From Roridomyces roridus (taxonomy: Eukaryota; Basidiomycota; Agaricomycetes; Agaricales; Mycenaceae), in NCBI GenBank assembly GCA_029378245.1, contig JARKIF010000013.1, positions 1,302,001 through 1,366,000 on the forward strand: 64,000 nucleotides of DNA. Reading direction: 5' to 3'. Each line of letters opens with the position of its first letter. Position 1 is the first letter of the stretch. Under the pieces are notes generated by a model. That model worked only from the letters and a program-made list of their open reading frames with translations, was not told where the DNA came from and did not search any database. Below, in pieces: positions 23,332 through 34,547 of this stretch. Both the position numbers and the translations under genes were made by a program.

Positions 23332-26152
23332 CTATGGCCATGGGTCAATGTCGATCGGTCTATTGAACCACGAATATCCAGCTAGTGGAGGAGAGGTCGG
23401 CATAGAGATCATCGCACGAAAAAGAAGGAAAAAGGAGTACGTACCGGGAGGTAAATCTGGACCCAACTCCACTTTGAAAGGCACGAACAACGGCAGCCCC
23501 AACGCCCTCGCAGCCGCATCGGTGGACGGATCAAACCCATACTCCTCCTGAATGCTCTTGGCCACATCATAGTGATGTTTTTCCCAACGCACCATCTGGA
23601 TCCGAGTCTCCCATAGACGACGGAGTCGGAATGCGGATCGTCGTGGAATGGTTTTGGTTTTAGTTGTAGTGTCGGGGGACACGGACCAATACGTCCGGGG
23701 CTCGAGTGTATGCCCGCCTGCGAGGGTTGGAATCTCGACAAAGACGTGGATGTGTTCGGGCGGTTCGTATTCATCGAGCGACAGGTCTTCGTCCGAGAGG
23801 CTCATCTCCCATGTGAGATGCAGATTCGTTCTCACCGCTGGACGCTCGTAAGAAAAGCAGCCAAGGCGAATACACAACAAGGGAAGGACGTACGAATCCC
23901 ACATAAATGATTGTCGATTTTAGGCCCGAATATCGCTGCCTGTGCAATCCAAGGGAGCGTCGGATCCGGAATATTCTCACCGACTCCAAGGCTCGCGCTG
24001 AGGAAATATCCAGATCGGAGCGTTAAATCGTGCAGCGACATCCAGTTCCTCTGGAACGGCACACAGAAGCTGTGCGCAATTAACATCCGGTGGAGGGAGG
24101 AGGAGAAAGAATAAGACGCACTGTGTCCACCCCTCCCGCTGCTGGCTCCTCACTACATGCGCGAAATTCTCCAAAGAGGGAAACTCGTCAGCCTTGAGCG
24201 TCCCAGGGTACTCCCGGACAACCTCCCACTCTCCATCCACCATCGGGTCCTCCTTCCCCAACCTCGCAACAGGAACCCCTGGTACTCCTTGTTGAAAAGG
24301 GAACACTCGACCTCGGGACGTGAGAGCCGTAGCTGGCGGAAAGAGATATCTTTGCCCCGTACGCACGAGCATCGCGAGTCTGGACAACTCTGCATCAAAA
24401 CGCGTGAGCTGCGTGGACGGGCCTGCTTCCAGTCGCCCAGGCGTCTCGGGGAAGTATTTCGCCATATCGAAAAGGTCGAACCTCATGAACCACTCGATGA
24501 ATGGCTCGTTCTACGAGGTGGGTGATCAATCAACATGCCCGACCGAATGGCTGAAAAAAAACAACGCACACCAACACCTGGAGTGAGGCACGGAAAATCA
24601 CTATTCATCCCCTCCTCCACATGCATCATGACCAATTTTCCGTTTTGCGCATTGACAAGAGCAAACCGCCGCGCATACAACACGACCCACTCGCTCTGGA
24701 ACAGTCGATACCGGTGAAGTTCCATGACTTGTTCTACCTGTGGCTCCGTTCATATCAAAGAACGCGCGACGTTCGAAGGGAAGCTCACCAATTTCTGCTC
24801 CCATTTCACGATAGCGTGCGGAGACTGGAGGGACGTCCCGTATTCGTCTAGTGTTTGGAACTCTACCAATCGAGTGAGTAAGATTGGGCTGAATCACGTC
24901 TATGATAGAACAAACCTCCGTGAAAGACCAGCGCTGGTAATTTTGGTGAACTACAAAATCCGAACAACTGAGGCAAATTCGGGGACCTGTGCGGATGTTT
25001 CATGGCAATGACGAAGAGCAAATGCTCGCAACGCACGGTGAACATTCGGCCAGCACCGACAGAAAACTCTTCCAAGACTATACCAGGCGTCACCGTCAAG
25101 AAAGGCAAATCAAGCTCGTCCTCGCACCTGTAAAGGGTCTGACCCACGATACACCCTTATCGTCCGCGGAGAACCCTTGACCCGTCCTTTATAATCCGTC
25201 CATCCCAACTTGGTCCCTTCATTATCGCCTGGGAGGTCGAAATCAGAGGTCCGCGCGGTGTCAAAATCGAGCTCGATATCTCCCAATTTCAGTGCGTGGT
25301 AATCCTCCTCGTACCTAACGAACTCCTGCTGCAGAGTGGTCACAGGCTGCGGCGTCGTCGACCGCATGATCTTCATCTCGCGCTGAATATGCGAAACATT
25401 CGTCCGGACGTCTTCAATCGCACTCGCAACGTCGGCTAAATCCATTCGCGTTCCCGTTGCTGCCATGAGCTGCAAGTCCAATTCAGAGTTCAGTCAGAGT
25501 TGGTGCATCCCTCCTCTCGAACTTGGATGTGGATGGACGCACCGTAGCATTAGCTCTTAAATCCGTCACCCGACGCGTAAACTGCGCGACCTCTTCCCTG
25601 ACACAGTTCACCTTGAGATATTTCCTCAATCTCGAGGAAGACCAATCGGCCGACATGGCTTGAATGTCGTTCAATAGTTGGTTGAGGTGTCTGATGCATG
25701 GGCGATAAGGCACGGAGTTGGAGAGAGAGACAGACAGAGAACGGACGCACGCGTGAAACTCGACACAAACCCTCTCAAACCGATACCCATCCGTCCTCCT
25801 CGAATGATTATGACACTCCATCTCGTCGTGCAACAACTTCATAATCGCCACCACAGATTCAGCAAGATACTTGAGCTCGTCGGCAGTCCTCCCAACCGTC
25901 TGCAAAGCAACGATAAGTAAACCCTCTTCGTGGAAAGTAAGCAAGCAAATCGAATTGAATACCACCAACCTGAATAAGCTCAAGCAACGCCAACCCCGCC
26001 GATAGCGCCGTCCCCACATACGGGAACGGAGCACAGCTCCCGACAGAGACGAGTCCACGGGAGACGACGATGAGAGGGGAGATCCAGTCGTCTGGACCAG
26101 AGTCGGAGATGTTCCGAACGAGTCTGCGCGAGACTTTTGGTATTCGATACAT
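23332..26152 (-). CDS. Large protein: N-terminal helical region plus kinase-like segment
   Basis: Multi-exon minus-strand gene, not firmly recognised. A start near 26152 gives MYRIPKVSRRLVRN, then FPYVGTALSAGLALLELIQ, an amphipathic helix, and TADELKYLAESVVAIMKLL. Next come helical stretches LLNDIQAMSADWSSSRLRKY and MDLADVASAIEDVRTNVSH. This layout resembles the HeLo/MLKL-type N-terminal helical bundle found in many basidiomycete proteins. Then follow TIRVYRGSDPL and HPHRSPNLPQLFGFC with PALVFHG, which look like the N-lobe of a divergent protein kinase without visible catalytic motifs. The C-terminal part (VMELHRYRLFQSEW, NEPFIEWFMRF-like, RTYWSVSPD) is family-specific. A GTACGT donor at about 23443 suggests more exons, so the 3' end is uncertain. 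Confidence 0.45.
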
Positions 26153-26435
26153 GGTGAGAGTATGGGAGAGGAGGCGCAGGGAGGCGCGCGCTCGGCTGAG
26201 GAACACAGCAGAGAGACAGACCATCCCCATTTGAACGTTCCGAGATCATTACCAATTGTTTCCTCAACGTTCTTCAGCGCGGCTCCTGCTCCTAAACGAA
26301 CGACATGATATCCCAGTCCATCCACGACTCCAACTATATACAGTAGAAGAAAAAAAGCATTAAAACACGTAAACACGCGAAAATCGTCTATCATAATCGT
26401 ATAGTCTGTATCTGCTGTCCATACCGTGCGTCTTT

Positions 26436-27952
26436 TTACAAGGAGAGCATCCCAACCAACACAAGCGCCGCAGTCAACAGGCTCGCGGACAAGGGCAGGG
26501 AGGGAAGAGCACCACTCGACCCAGTCTGGCTGGCACTGGGCGAAGAACCAGATTGCGAACCCGTCCCGGCACTGCCGCCACTGGTAGGGCCAGAAGAGGC
26601 GCTCGAGGTGTCGGCGACGTTGGCGGAGCTGATACAGGCAATCAGTAAAGAGTATCATCATAGTAGTTAACACTCACTTGGTGAACACGCGCAAGTAGTT
26701 AATCTCCCAGTACGCATCGTTGTAGTTGGCCGGGTCACCCACGAGCGCGGAGCAGTTGGGCGCAGCAGACGCGCACGATTGCTCAAACACACTTTGCTGG
26801 CCAGCAAACGCACCGCAAATGTCAATGTACTGTCAATAGAACAAAACACTGCCTCAGTACCAAGTATAGCGGGGAAACGGGGCTGACGCACGAGGGTAAT
26901 AATCTGGGGCCCAAACGCCGTGCTCGGGTTGCATCCCGACGCAGGGTACCAAGCGCTGGCCTTGCCCCACGTCGTCGGGTCAGGAGCAGCCGTACCGCCA
27001 ATGTTGGACGGAACGTCCGGGCGTGAGAAGAACCACATGGCAATCCCGGACTCGTCCCACAGTGCGGCAAAGACACCTCCACCGGCCGAGGAGAAGCCCT
27101 GACCGAACGAGTTGTCCTTGGTCTCGGAGGTGACACAGCCGATGGTGTTTTGACCTAAACATGAGTGAGCATGGGAATGTGGGTGGAAGGCAAGCAGACG
27201 CACCGGTGGCAGGGGTAACCGTGCAATTAGAGATGTCCCCGTTCGCAGTGGAGATTTGACCCGTCTGGTTACCAGAGACAGAGGTAGGCTGTACGCAGTT
27301 GTCGTCGCCGACGTGGAGCGAGAAACGATTGTTGGTCGCGAGATTCACGTTTTCCTACCGACCGACACCAAATCAGCGGGAAATGGAATGACGGGACGAT
27401 GGAGACACGCACGATGATGTCGATTTCACCCTGTGCAGGCCATACCTGACCTTGCGTGAAGAGCGAGGGCCACACGGAGCACTTTGATGAATGAATTATT
27501 AGCGCTCGTCATTCCGCAGCAACGAGACGGGCAACGCACCCCGAACGGCATATGATTCGCATCGAAGATGAGCAGACTCCCGATGGTCATCAGCTTGTTG
27601 CTCATCAAGTACACCGTATTCCGCCCAAACGTCGGGTCCCCAGCACCATTCGTCGTATTGTCGACCTTGATGATAGCCCGGTTATTCGAATCGACAAAGG
27701 TGAGCTTGGCGTTGTTGGCATCGTCCTCGCCGAGGAAGTGGACGTTGCCAAAGTTGTTAAAGTCGACGGCACTCTCGTTGTACTTGAAGGCGCTGAAGCT
27801 GTATGCAGAATGCGGGTTTGTGAGTGGCTCCTGAGTATTATGCTGGACACGTACAAGTTGGCGCCGGAGAGGTCTTGAGAAAGGGTATAGGTCTGAGCGC
27901 GGGCGGCACTCAGAGCGGCGGCGAGGATAGCGAGAGAGCGGAGGGAGGGCAT
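26436..27952 (-). CDS. GH16 beta-glucanase-type glycoside hydrolase, likely GPI-anchored
   Basis: Secreted hydrolase of cell-wall or plant beta-glucan type. Start ATG 27952 gives signal peptide MPSLRSLAILAAALSAARAQ. The mature enzyme runs from TYTLSQDLSGANF. The GH16 catalytic motif ExDxxE is seen as GEIDIIENVN, formed across an intron whose donor follows GAAATCGACATCATC. Further typical blocks are GRNTVYLMSNKLMTIGSLLI, WPSLFTQGQVWP, GQGFSSAGGGVFAALWD and AYWEINYLRVF. The C-terminus is Ser/Gly/Thr-rich followed by a hydrophobic stretch (LPLSASLLTAALVLVGMLSL) ending at TAA 26436, the pattern of a GPI attachment signal. It is probably active in wall remodelling. Confidence 0.9.
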
Positions 27953-28621
27953 CGGAGACAAGGGAAGGAGGGTATCCCGGTGTGGGAGGGTCGTGGTGAA
28001 AAGGGAAGAAGAATGATGCAGCTGACAAAGCGGTGATGCCGGGCTGGGGCGTGTGCCTTTTCCCTTTGCCGATCGTTAGGCCCACGTTGTGACGACAGTT
28101 TTTGAATGGTCTCCATCAGAGCGAAATGATTCTCTATCATCTGGCGAGAGAGACTGGATGGATTTTTTCTTTTTCTTTTTGCAAGATACCTTTGGGTTCA
28201 GAGTTTAGCACGGTGCTATTAAAAAATCCGCAGCAGGGGGGGATATAATTAGGACAGGGTTTTCTGCGCTCTCGACGTCATACGAGCTCATACACGGTGT
28301 AGGCCTCGTTGTCCTTGAACGCTCCACACAACGAGGCGTTCATAAACACAGCCGGTGAGCTGTACCCAAGGTTGAAACACTAAGGAAAGCGGCGGCCGAC
28401 GGCGAACTCGAGGAGAGCCAATTCTCATAGTCCAACATTGGAACACTTGCCCTGGTTAACTTTGACTGAACTCGTGCATTTCCGTGTGCTCGCTGAGGCG
28501 TGTGAGCTCCGGATTCCGTCCCCCGCCGGACAACTGCGCAGTTTGACATCAACATCTATACTTGGCTCGTCGGCGTTTTGTAAGTACTGACATACTTGAC
28601 GAGTATGAGGAACCCCTCCTT
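27953..28621. promoter_or_regulatory. Upstream region of GH16 gene and 3' flank of PQ-loop gene
   Basis: No gene recognised. Contains a C/T-rich stretch near 28160-28190 and scattered short frames. Expected to carry the GH16 promoter and the PQ-loop gene terminator. Confidence 0.35.
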
Positions 28622-29618
28622 TCAATGCCGCTGAGTCAAAGAGCGGAGCGAAATCGACGACATGGACGCCCGGACGACCGTCGCCAGTTGGAGGTCCGCA
28701 GGCACGTAAGCATCCCCCACCGACGCAGCATCTGAATCTCGGACGACGTCCGTTTCCGCCCGAGTAGCTGCGGCACGTCGCTTCGCAGCCCGGGGGTTCA
28801 AGATGATCGCAGCGATGAAGATGATTGCGTCCAACACCTGTATGAGCATAATCAAATTGAAGGAAGGTTGGGGTTGTGGGAGGAGAGAGAGAGGTGCACG
28901 TACGACGACGAGAGCATAAGTGACGCCGAGGAAGAGGTCGAATTTGCCCTTGAAAGCGAGGGACAAGTCGGAAAACAGGCCTGTGAAAATAAAATCTCAC
29001 TTCAAGAAAGGAAAGCAAAGAGACCCACCTCCAAGCATATCAACCAACATGAAAATGAACGAAATCCCAACGACCTCCTTGTACCGCCAGATTTCGACAA
29101 ACTGCGGTAACAAAGCAAGGGAAATGAGCACCGAGCTGAAGATGCCGCAAAATTGAATGGCGCCCCTCCCCGCGGGAGTGCCTGCGCGGTAAGCTGGGCC
29201 AGCAGTGAAGATGATGAGAAGCTCGAGGCCAGCGCCGAGCAATATGGCGGCGAGTGTCATGAGAGTTGCAGCGAGACGCGTACGACGGGCGCCGTAGTAT
29301 TGACACTGTCCCCACGAGATGTAGGTGAGGGCACCAAAGACTTGGGGCTGGATTATAAGCGGTATGTTGAGGTCTGTGACGACGGCGTAGGCGCCGAGGA
29401 AGGAGCTCGAGATTCCCCAGACGAGTCTGTATTATTATTCATCAGGAACAAGCGAGGTGGTCGAAGCTTAAGGGGAGGGGTACGCACACAAGCCAAGGGG
29501 AGAGCCCTTCAGTCGATTTGTCGCGCCAGCTTTTCCAGATTTGCGGCAGCAGCTGGCCCGTCCAGCAGACAGTGCCTATGGTACCTAGGATGTTTTCGGC
29601 GAGTGCGTTGGTGGGCAT
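28622..29618 (-). CDS. PQ-loop repeat membrane transporter
   Basis: Seven-helix protein of the PQ-loop (Ypq/cystinosin-like) family, typically a vacuolar exporter of cationic amino acids. Start ATG 29618 (MPTNALAENILGTIGTVCW). The first PQ motif is in GQLLPQIWKSWRDKSTEGLS and the second in LALLPQFVEIWRYKEVVGIS. Intervening helices are SSSFLGAYAVV, IIQPQVFGALTYISWGQ and LMTLAAILLGAGLELLIIF. The last helix is DAIIFIAAIILNP, followed by a hydrophilic tail rich in Arg, Ala and Ser ending SLRSLTQRH. Introns are short. It is divergent from the flavoprotein gene at 30257. Confidence 0.88.
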
Positions 29619-30256
29619 TGTGGGGAGAAAGGAAGGAAGGGAGAATTTGTAATTTCTAGACTTTATGTACGGCCGCTCAGAGGGAAGATCGGAAATATCG
29701 GATGCCATTGCCAAGCCGATGATGCAATCCTACACTCATCCGGAGTCATCGAGAAATCGAACGTGTCGTCTCCGAACCAGGGAAAAGAGTGTTTCACAAC
29801 ACACTGTACCGTCGAATCCAACAATGGGCGCCGCGCAATCGATGCGGGCGATGGCAGGCGACCCAATGAAAAATTAAACCGGTCTGTCTGAACGAATCTC
29901 GAAGTCCGGACGTCCTCGTCGCCTGCTCAGTCGCTCGGAGTCGGAACGTCTCGGGCAGTCGCTAAACGCCAAGCCTAAGTTTTCATCTCGACGCAAGTCC
30001 AGTCGCTTGGTCTTCGCAGTGAGCTGGCACGTGCACGTCCACGGAGCTAAGAACTGCAGGAGAGGGGCGGTAAGAACCTGGGGCAGGCCTGCAGCAAGGA
30101 CAAGAGATGATGGTATAGAAAGGAAAATAGGGCGCTCAACTTTCGGGCGAGGAAAGGGACCGGACACATCGGCCGATGACACCTGTCTTGAATCTTCGTC
30201 CACTCAACGTCCACTCAATGACTCAAAAGACCTGGCTCTTGCTCATGGCTGGCTAA
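29619..30256. promoter_or_regulatory. Divergent promoter between PQ-loop and flavoprotein genes
   Basis: 638-bp divergent intergenic region, no gene-like frame. Direct repeats of the type TCAACGTCCACTCAA/TCCACTCAATGACTCAA occur near 30200-30225. No known factor site is claimed. Confidence 0.35.
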
Positions 30257-31760
30257 ATGGACTCTGACTTTGTACCCAATGCCCGGCCCAAACGTATCCT
30301 CGTCATCGGCGGTGGAGCCTCAGGACTAGTCACTCTCCGCAATCTACGTGAGCGAGGCGACTTTGACGACGTGCAGCTCGTCGAACGACGTGACGACGTG
30401 GGAGGTGTCTGGTAGGCACCCTCGTCTTGCTTCCATAGTACATCCATCCAACGCTATGATACAGGTACCTCCACGACGGCCACTGGCCATCCCCAGCCTA
30501 CCCCGGCCTCATCGGCAATGTCCTCCCCGAATTCCTCTCATTCTCTGCCTTTCCCCCGTTCCCTGAACCTTCATCGACCGACGTTGGCCAGCCCTTCCCC
30601 TCGCTCGCAGAGACTCACGCCTACCTCCGCTCGTTCGCCGCGCCACTTCTCGCCTCTGGTGCAATTCGCTTGAATACAGAGGTCCTGGCCGTGGAAGAGC
30701 TTCCAGAGCGTGCTGGATGGCGTGTGCACATGAGGCGAGGAAGTGAAACGATAGAGGAGACTTGGGACGCAGTGGTCGTCGCCGTGGCATTCTACGACCA
30801 TCCCGTATATCCCCAGACGCCCGGTCTCTCTCGCCTCCAAGAGCTCGGACTGGCACATCATGCACAGCGCTGGAGGGGGCCACGAGGGTACGAGTCCCAG
30901 GTGCGACTCACTTCTTCTCTATTCACCACATGCCTCTGACTGTAATGCAGCGCGTGCTCGTCATTGGCAACGCCAACTCGGGAAACGATATCGCCGCCCA
31001 GCTTGCTCCCGTCGCATCCTCTGTGTACCAGAGCATTCGACGCCCCAACTTCCCCGGCTTCCCGAGCCTTGCAGACCCACGCATCACCCGCGTGGCACCC
31101 GTCATGCAGTACCTCACTCGTGAAGATTCCGCCACGGGCAAGCACGTCGTCGATGCACGCCTGACGGACGGTACAGTCATCACCGACCTCGACTCCGTCC
31201 TCTTCGGCACGGGGTACTGTCCCTGCCCAGACTTTGTGCGAATCCTGTCTCCATCGTCACACTCCCTCCAGCCCCTCGTCCTCTCGTCGTCCCCATCACC
31301 CTCGACACCGACAATCCCTCGCCTCCACCGCTACACGCTCTACGTACCCAACCCTTCCCTCGCCTTTGTCGGCACCGCCTTTGCGTCTTACACGCCTTTT
31401 ACCGTGGCGGACATGTGCAGCACGTGGCTTGCCCTGGCGTGGAGCGCTGACGGGGGTATCACGTATCCGACCTCGCTGCAGGCCCTCCTAGCTTTTGAAG
31501 CCTCGCGCGTTGAGGCTGTCGAGGCTGGGCGTGTTGAGGCTGCAGGTGGAGGGGAGCCTTCTGCGCTCATCGCATACGGCGTGCTTGGTCCGTTTGAGGA
31601 GGAGTTTGCTGCTGGGCTGAGGGAGGAGGTTGTCCGTGTGCGGCCAGAGATGGGGGATGTTTTGCCGGTGTGGAGTCCTGAGAGGACGGAGGTGAGGGAG
31701 GCGATGTTTGGGGTGAAGAGGAGGGCGTTGGAGTTGGCTGCTGCGCAGGTGGCGGGATGA
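30257..31760 (+). CDS. FMO-like FAD/NADPH-dependent monooxygenase
   Basis: Flavoprotein of the FMO family, which oxygenates N or S atoms in small molecules or detoxifies xenobiotics. Three exons: 30257-30411, 30465-30900 and 30951-31760. The FAD Rossmann motif is RILVIGGGASGLVTLRNL at residues 14-31. A redox-sensing VGGVWYLHDGHWPSPAYPG block follows. The NADPH Rossmann motif VLVIGNANSGNDIAAQL starts exon 3. LFGTGYCPCPDF matches the family's late TGY motif. The C-terminal 120 residues are Glu/Arg/Ala-rich. Length is about 466 residues, normal for the family. Its last 20 codons and 3' flank recur at 34397-34547. Confidence 0.87.
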
Positions 31761-32198
31761 GGGCGGTGAGGAAGGCTCGTGTATGTACAATAGAGTTGAA
31801 TAGATCTTGAGACTCGATTTTGGGAAGGCGGGAGCGCGTCGCCGGATAAGGCAATGGCGAGGCGCCGCGCTACGCTACCCTTGCTCCTGAACCTCGCCGC
31901 CTTCGCGCAAAAGCATCTCCTCCCGCGGTTGAAGCCTAGTGAGCTCATTCAGGTCGACTTACCTCCGATGACATTCACTGCAGGGAGGGCGCCTACTCGG
32001 TGTAGCATCCCGGCAGTTCGCGCAGAGTAGACTGCTACTTTGCACGAAAATCACACCAAGGCCAACGAGAACGCGGAATTCACCCGTGTACATTTCTGAA
32101 GTAAACATTACTGAACTACCGTCCAGAGAAAGGAAGAATCGAAGGGGAATAAAAGTCTGGGGCAATATAAGCACCAATCTCAACACGTCTCTGGAGGC
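31761..32198. other. Convergent 3' flanks of flavoprotein and G-alpha genes
   Basis: No gene seen. The first 95 bases (to about 31855) are the part duplicated at 34397-34547. Confidence 0.45.
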
Positions 32199-33799
32199 CT
32201 AGATCAACCCAACCTCCCTCAAATGATTCTGAACGAGGATATCCTGCACCGCGTTTAGAACGACTTTCGCCATGTCATCAGCATGGCTTGCAGAAATTTA
32301 CAGAGGAGACGTACATTTGATTTGTTGTGTATCAGTTGCACACGTGTAGTGCGCGTATACCTGCTTCGTCGCAGCGTTCTGGTTCAGCGACGTGAAACGG
32401 TTGAGGACAAAGTCGCAGGCGGCGTCGTAATCCGTGTCGCTGCCATGGTAATCGGGAAAGTACGCCGACTGTGAGTGAAGAGCAATGAGTACAATTTCGA
32501 ACGAAGGGAAGAGAAACGTACCAGGGGACTCCGCGGCAGTTTCTCAGCGAAGAGATCGATCTGAATGCCCTAGTCAACGTGCTGCGATACAAGGGCACGG
32601 ACGAAACGTGCCTTGTTCAAGAACAGAATTATATTCGTCTTGATGAACCATTTGGAGTTGCAGATCGAGTCAAAGAGCGTCAACGCTTCTTGCATTCGGT
32701 TCACGCTCTCGTCCTCGTAGAGCATCTAGCAACTAATCAGCAGGGTGCTTGCGAGAAAACTGTGCCGGACACACCTGGTCGTACTCGCTCAAACTAACCA
32801 AAAACACGAGAGCGGTCACGTTCTCAAAGCAGTGTATCCACTTCTTTCGCTCGGAACGCTGGCCACCCACGTCGAAGAGTTTGTACTGCAGGTCACCGAC
32901 CTACACGCAATGAATTAGTACTGCGATCCTCGTGATGAGCGTAAACGGCATACCTTGAACGCTGTCTCGGTGATACCGGTCGTCTTGACCCGACTCCGCA
33001 GTATGTCCTGGTCGGTGGGGAGGTACCCCGCCTCCGCAATGCGGTCCATAGCATTAAAATAATATACCGCTCTGCGATTCCAGGTAAGCGAATTGGAAAA
33101 GTAACAAGAGACAATAACATACGAGTCGTTCAGCTGGAACTCGCGCGAGCGGCGGACGGCTTCTCTTATGCCCGGGTCTGGTTTACGAATTTAGCAGGTC
33201 AGACGGAGGCGCGCGGAGGAAACGTACCCCTCCACAGATTCTTGATTGCCTCGGCCAGGTCATGCGGCATGACCTCAGCCTCGATTTGCGGTGATACGCC
33301 CAGAATGACGGCGCGCGCGTCTTCGTTGGCCGGCAGGAGGTTGATATCGAGCAGCGGTAGGGCATCGAGGATCGCACTACACCCCAGCGTCAGTCAGCCC
33401 TTCCCCAGAGAAAAGACGAAGAAAAGAACGCACCGCATACTCTGCGCCGTATTCGAGTAGATGATCTCCTTGTGCGCGTGCCTCTCCTGTGTGTTGTACC
33501 CGTCCAAGTGGATGAGCTTGAATTGCTTGAGGACCGTGCTCTTTCCGCTCTCCCCTATCCGTGAATGTAAGCTTCGATGCAGATAACGGACAACGACGAG
33601 GGCGCACCTGCACCGAGGAGGAGCATTTTGACCTCGTTTTTCAGAAGCTGACGCTCGCGTTTGAGCTCGTTGTCGATGACGGCGTTCCCTGAGAGATGCA
33701 GACGTCAGCGTCGGGGGAAAGGGGTAGCGAGTGGGAGGAGGACTGACGGGCATCGGCCTCTGCCTCCTCAGCGGATCCCTTGCTGCATAAAGCACCCAT
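32199..33799 (-). CDS. Heterotrimeric G-protein alpha subunit
   Basis: Signal-transducing GTPase acting at the plasma membrane below seven-helix receptors such as pheromone receptors. Start ATG 33799 gives [15 protein letters not shown], with Gly2 for N-myristoylation and Cys5 for palmitoylation. P-loop: [20 protein letters not shown]. Switch [13 protein letters not shown]. Switch [21 protein letters not shown]. NKxD site: IILFLNK followed by an exon junction and [16 protein letters not shown] motif: [21 protein letters not shown]-terminus is LREVGLI, without the Cys of pertussis-toxin-sensitive subunits. At least seven introns are present, two of them close to the NKxD region. It is one of several G-alpha paralogues expected in a basidiomycete. 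Confidence 0.95.
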
Positions 33800-34396
33800 T
33801 TTGACCTAGATTAAGAGTGGAGTGGGGAGGGAAACGAGCGTCGAGTGCGCGCAGCGGGTGAGGCAGATGATGGGGGTAGGAAGGAGAGAAGCGCGGCGGG
33901 AGAACCATATGATGTGGCCCTTGTAGGGGGGCGGAAAGAGGAGGTCTGGCGAGATCGATCGGAGTCCAGTACAGGGGCCAATCCCTCCCGAGCGGATGAA
34001 TCGCATGGCATGATGGAGTCTGGTCTGGGAGAACGTACCGCAGATGTGAGGGGCAGGGCAACTTAAAAAGGCGCCAGACGAGGGGCGGGCCGCAAGTTTG
34101 GTCCCGAAGTGCTCATACGGGAATCTTGACAGACACCGGAGGGCGGGTGGTTCAGCAAGACAACGGAGTAATGTTGGAACACCACGTACCTCTCTGCCAT
34201 CGTTCACGGACAGTTCCTCGAACTCGGACTCAACCGATTCAGCGCCTCCCAGCTTCCTCCGCGTAGTCTGAAGGATAAGCAACCTCGAAGTAGAAGCAAT
34301 GTGGCAGATTAAGCATCCTTTGGTGTTTGTGTGCAGTGGACTGTCAGATATTGAAGAATTCGAAGCCTGGAGTTACCAGGTGGATACTTAGAAGAG
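33800..34396. promoter_or_regulatory. Upstream region of G-alpha gene
   Basis: G/A-rich on the + strand (C/T-rich in the G-alpha sense), as expected for a leader and promoter. Minus-strand frames through 33806-34282 have no conserved pattern. Confidence 0.35.
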
Positions 34397-34547
34397 GGAG
34401 GCGATGTTTGGTGTCAAGAGGAGGGCGTGGGAGCTGGCTGGTGGCTGGGGGTGCAGAGGGAGGCTCGTGTATGTACAATAGATCTTGACAGTCGATTCGA
34501 GAGGAAGGGGGAGCGCGTCCAAGGCCCGTCGCCACATTAGGGCAATA
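34397..34547 (+). pseudogene. Duplicated 3' end of the FMO-like gene
   Basis: Copy of 31696-31855: last 20 or so codons, stop region and 3' flank. Shared words include GAGGCGATGTTTGG, AAGAGGAGGGCGT, GGCTCGTGTATGTACAAT, AGATCTTGA and GGGAGCGCGTC. Identity is roughly 80 percent by eye with small gaps. It has no upstream FMO sequence and ends at the stop codon of the neighbouring hydrolase, so it is a non-functional fragment that may now act as that gene's 3' flank. Confidence 0.8.

Noticed and set aside
30509..30883. Minus-strand frame opposite the FMO-like gene
   Set aside because: Antisense shadow of exon 2, whose plus-strand product carries the expected flavoprotein motifs.
33806..34282. 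158-codon minus frame upstream of G-alpha
   Set aside because: Low-complexity leader composition, no motif; the G-alpha start at 33799 has the expected myristoylation signal.
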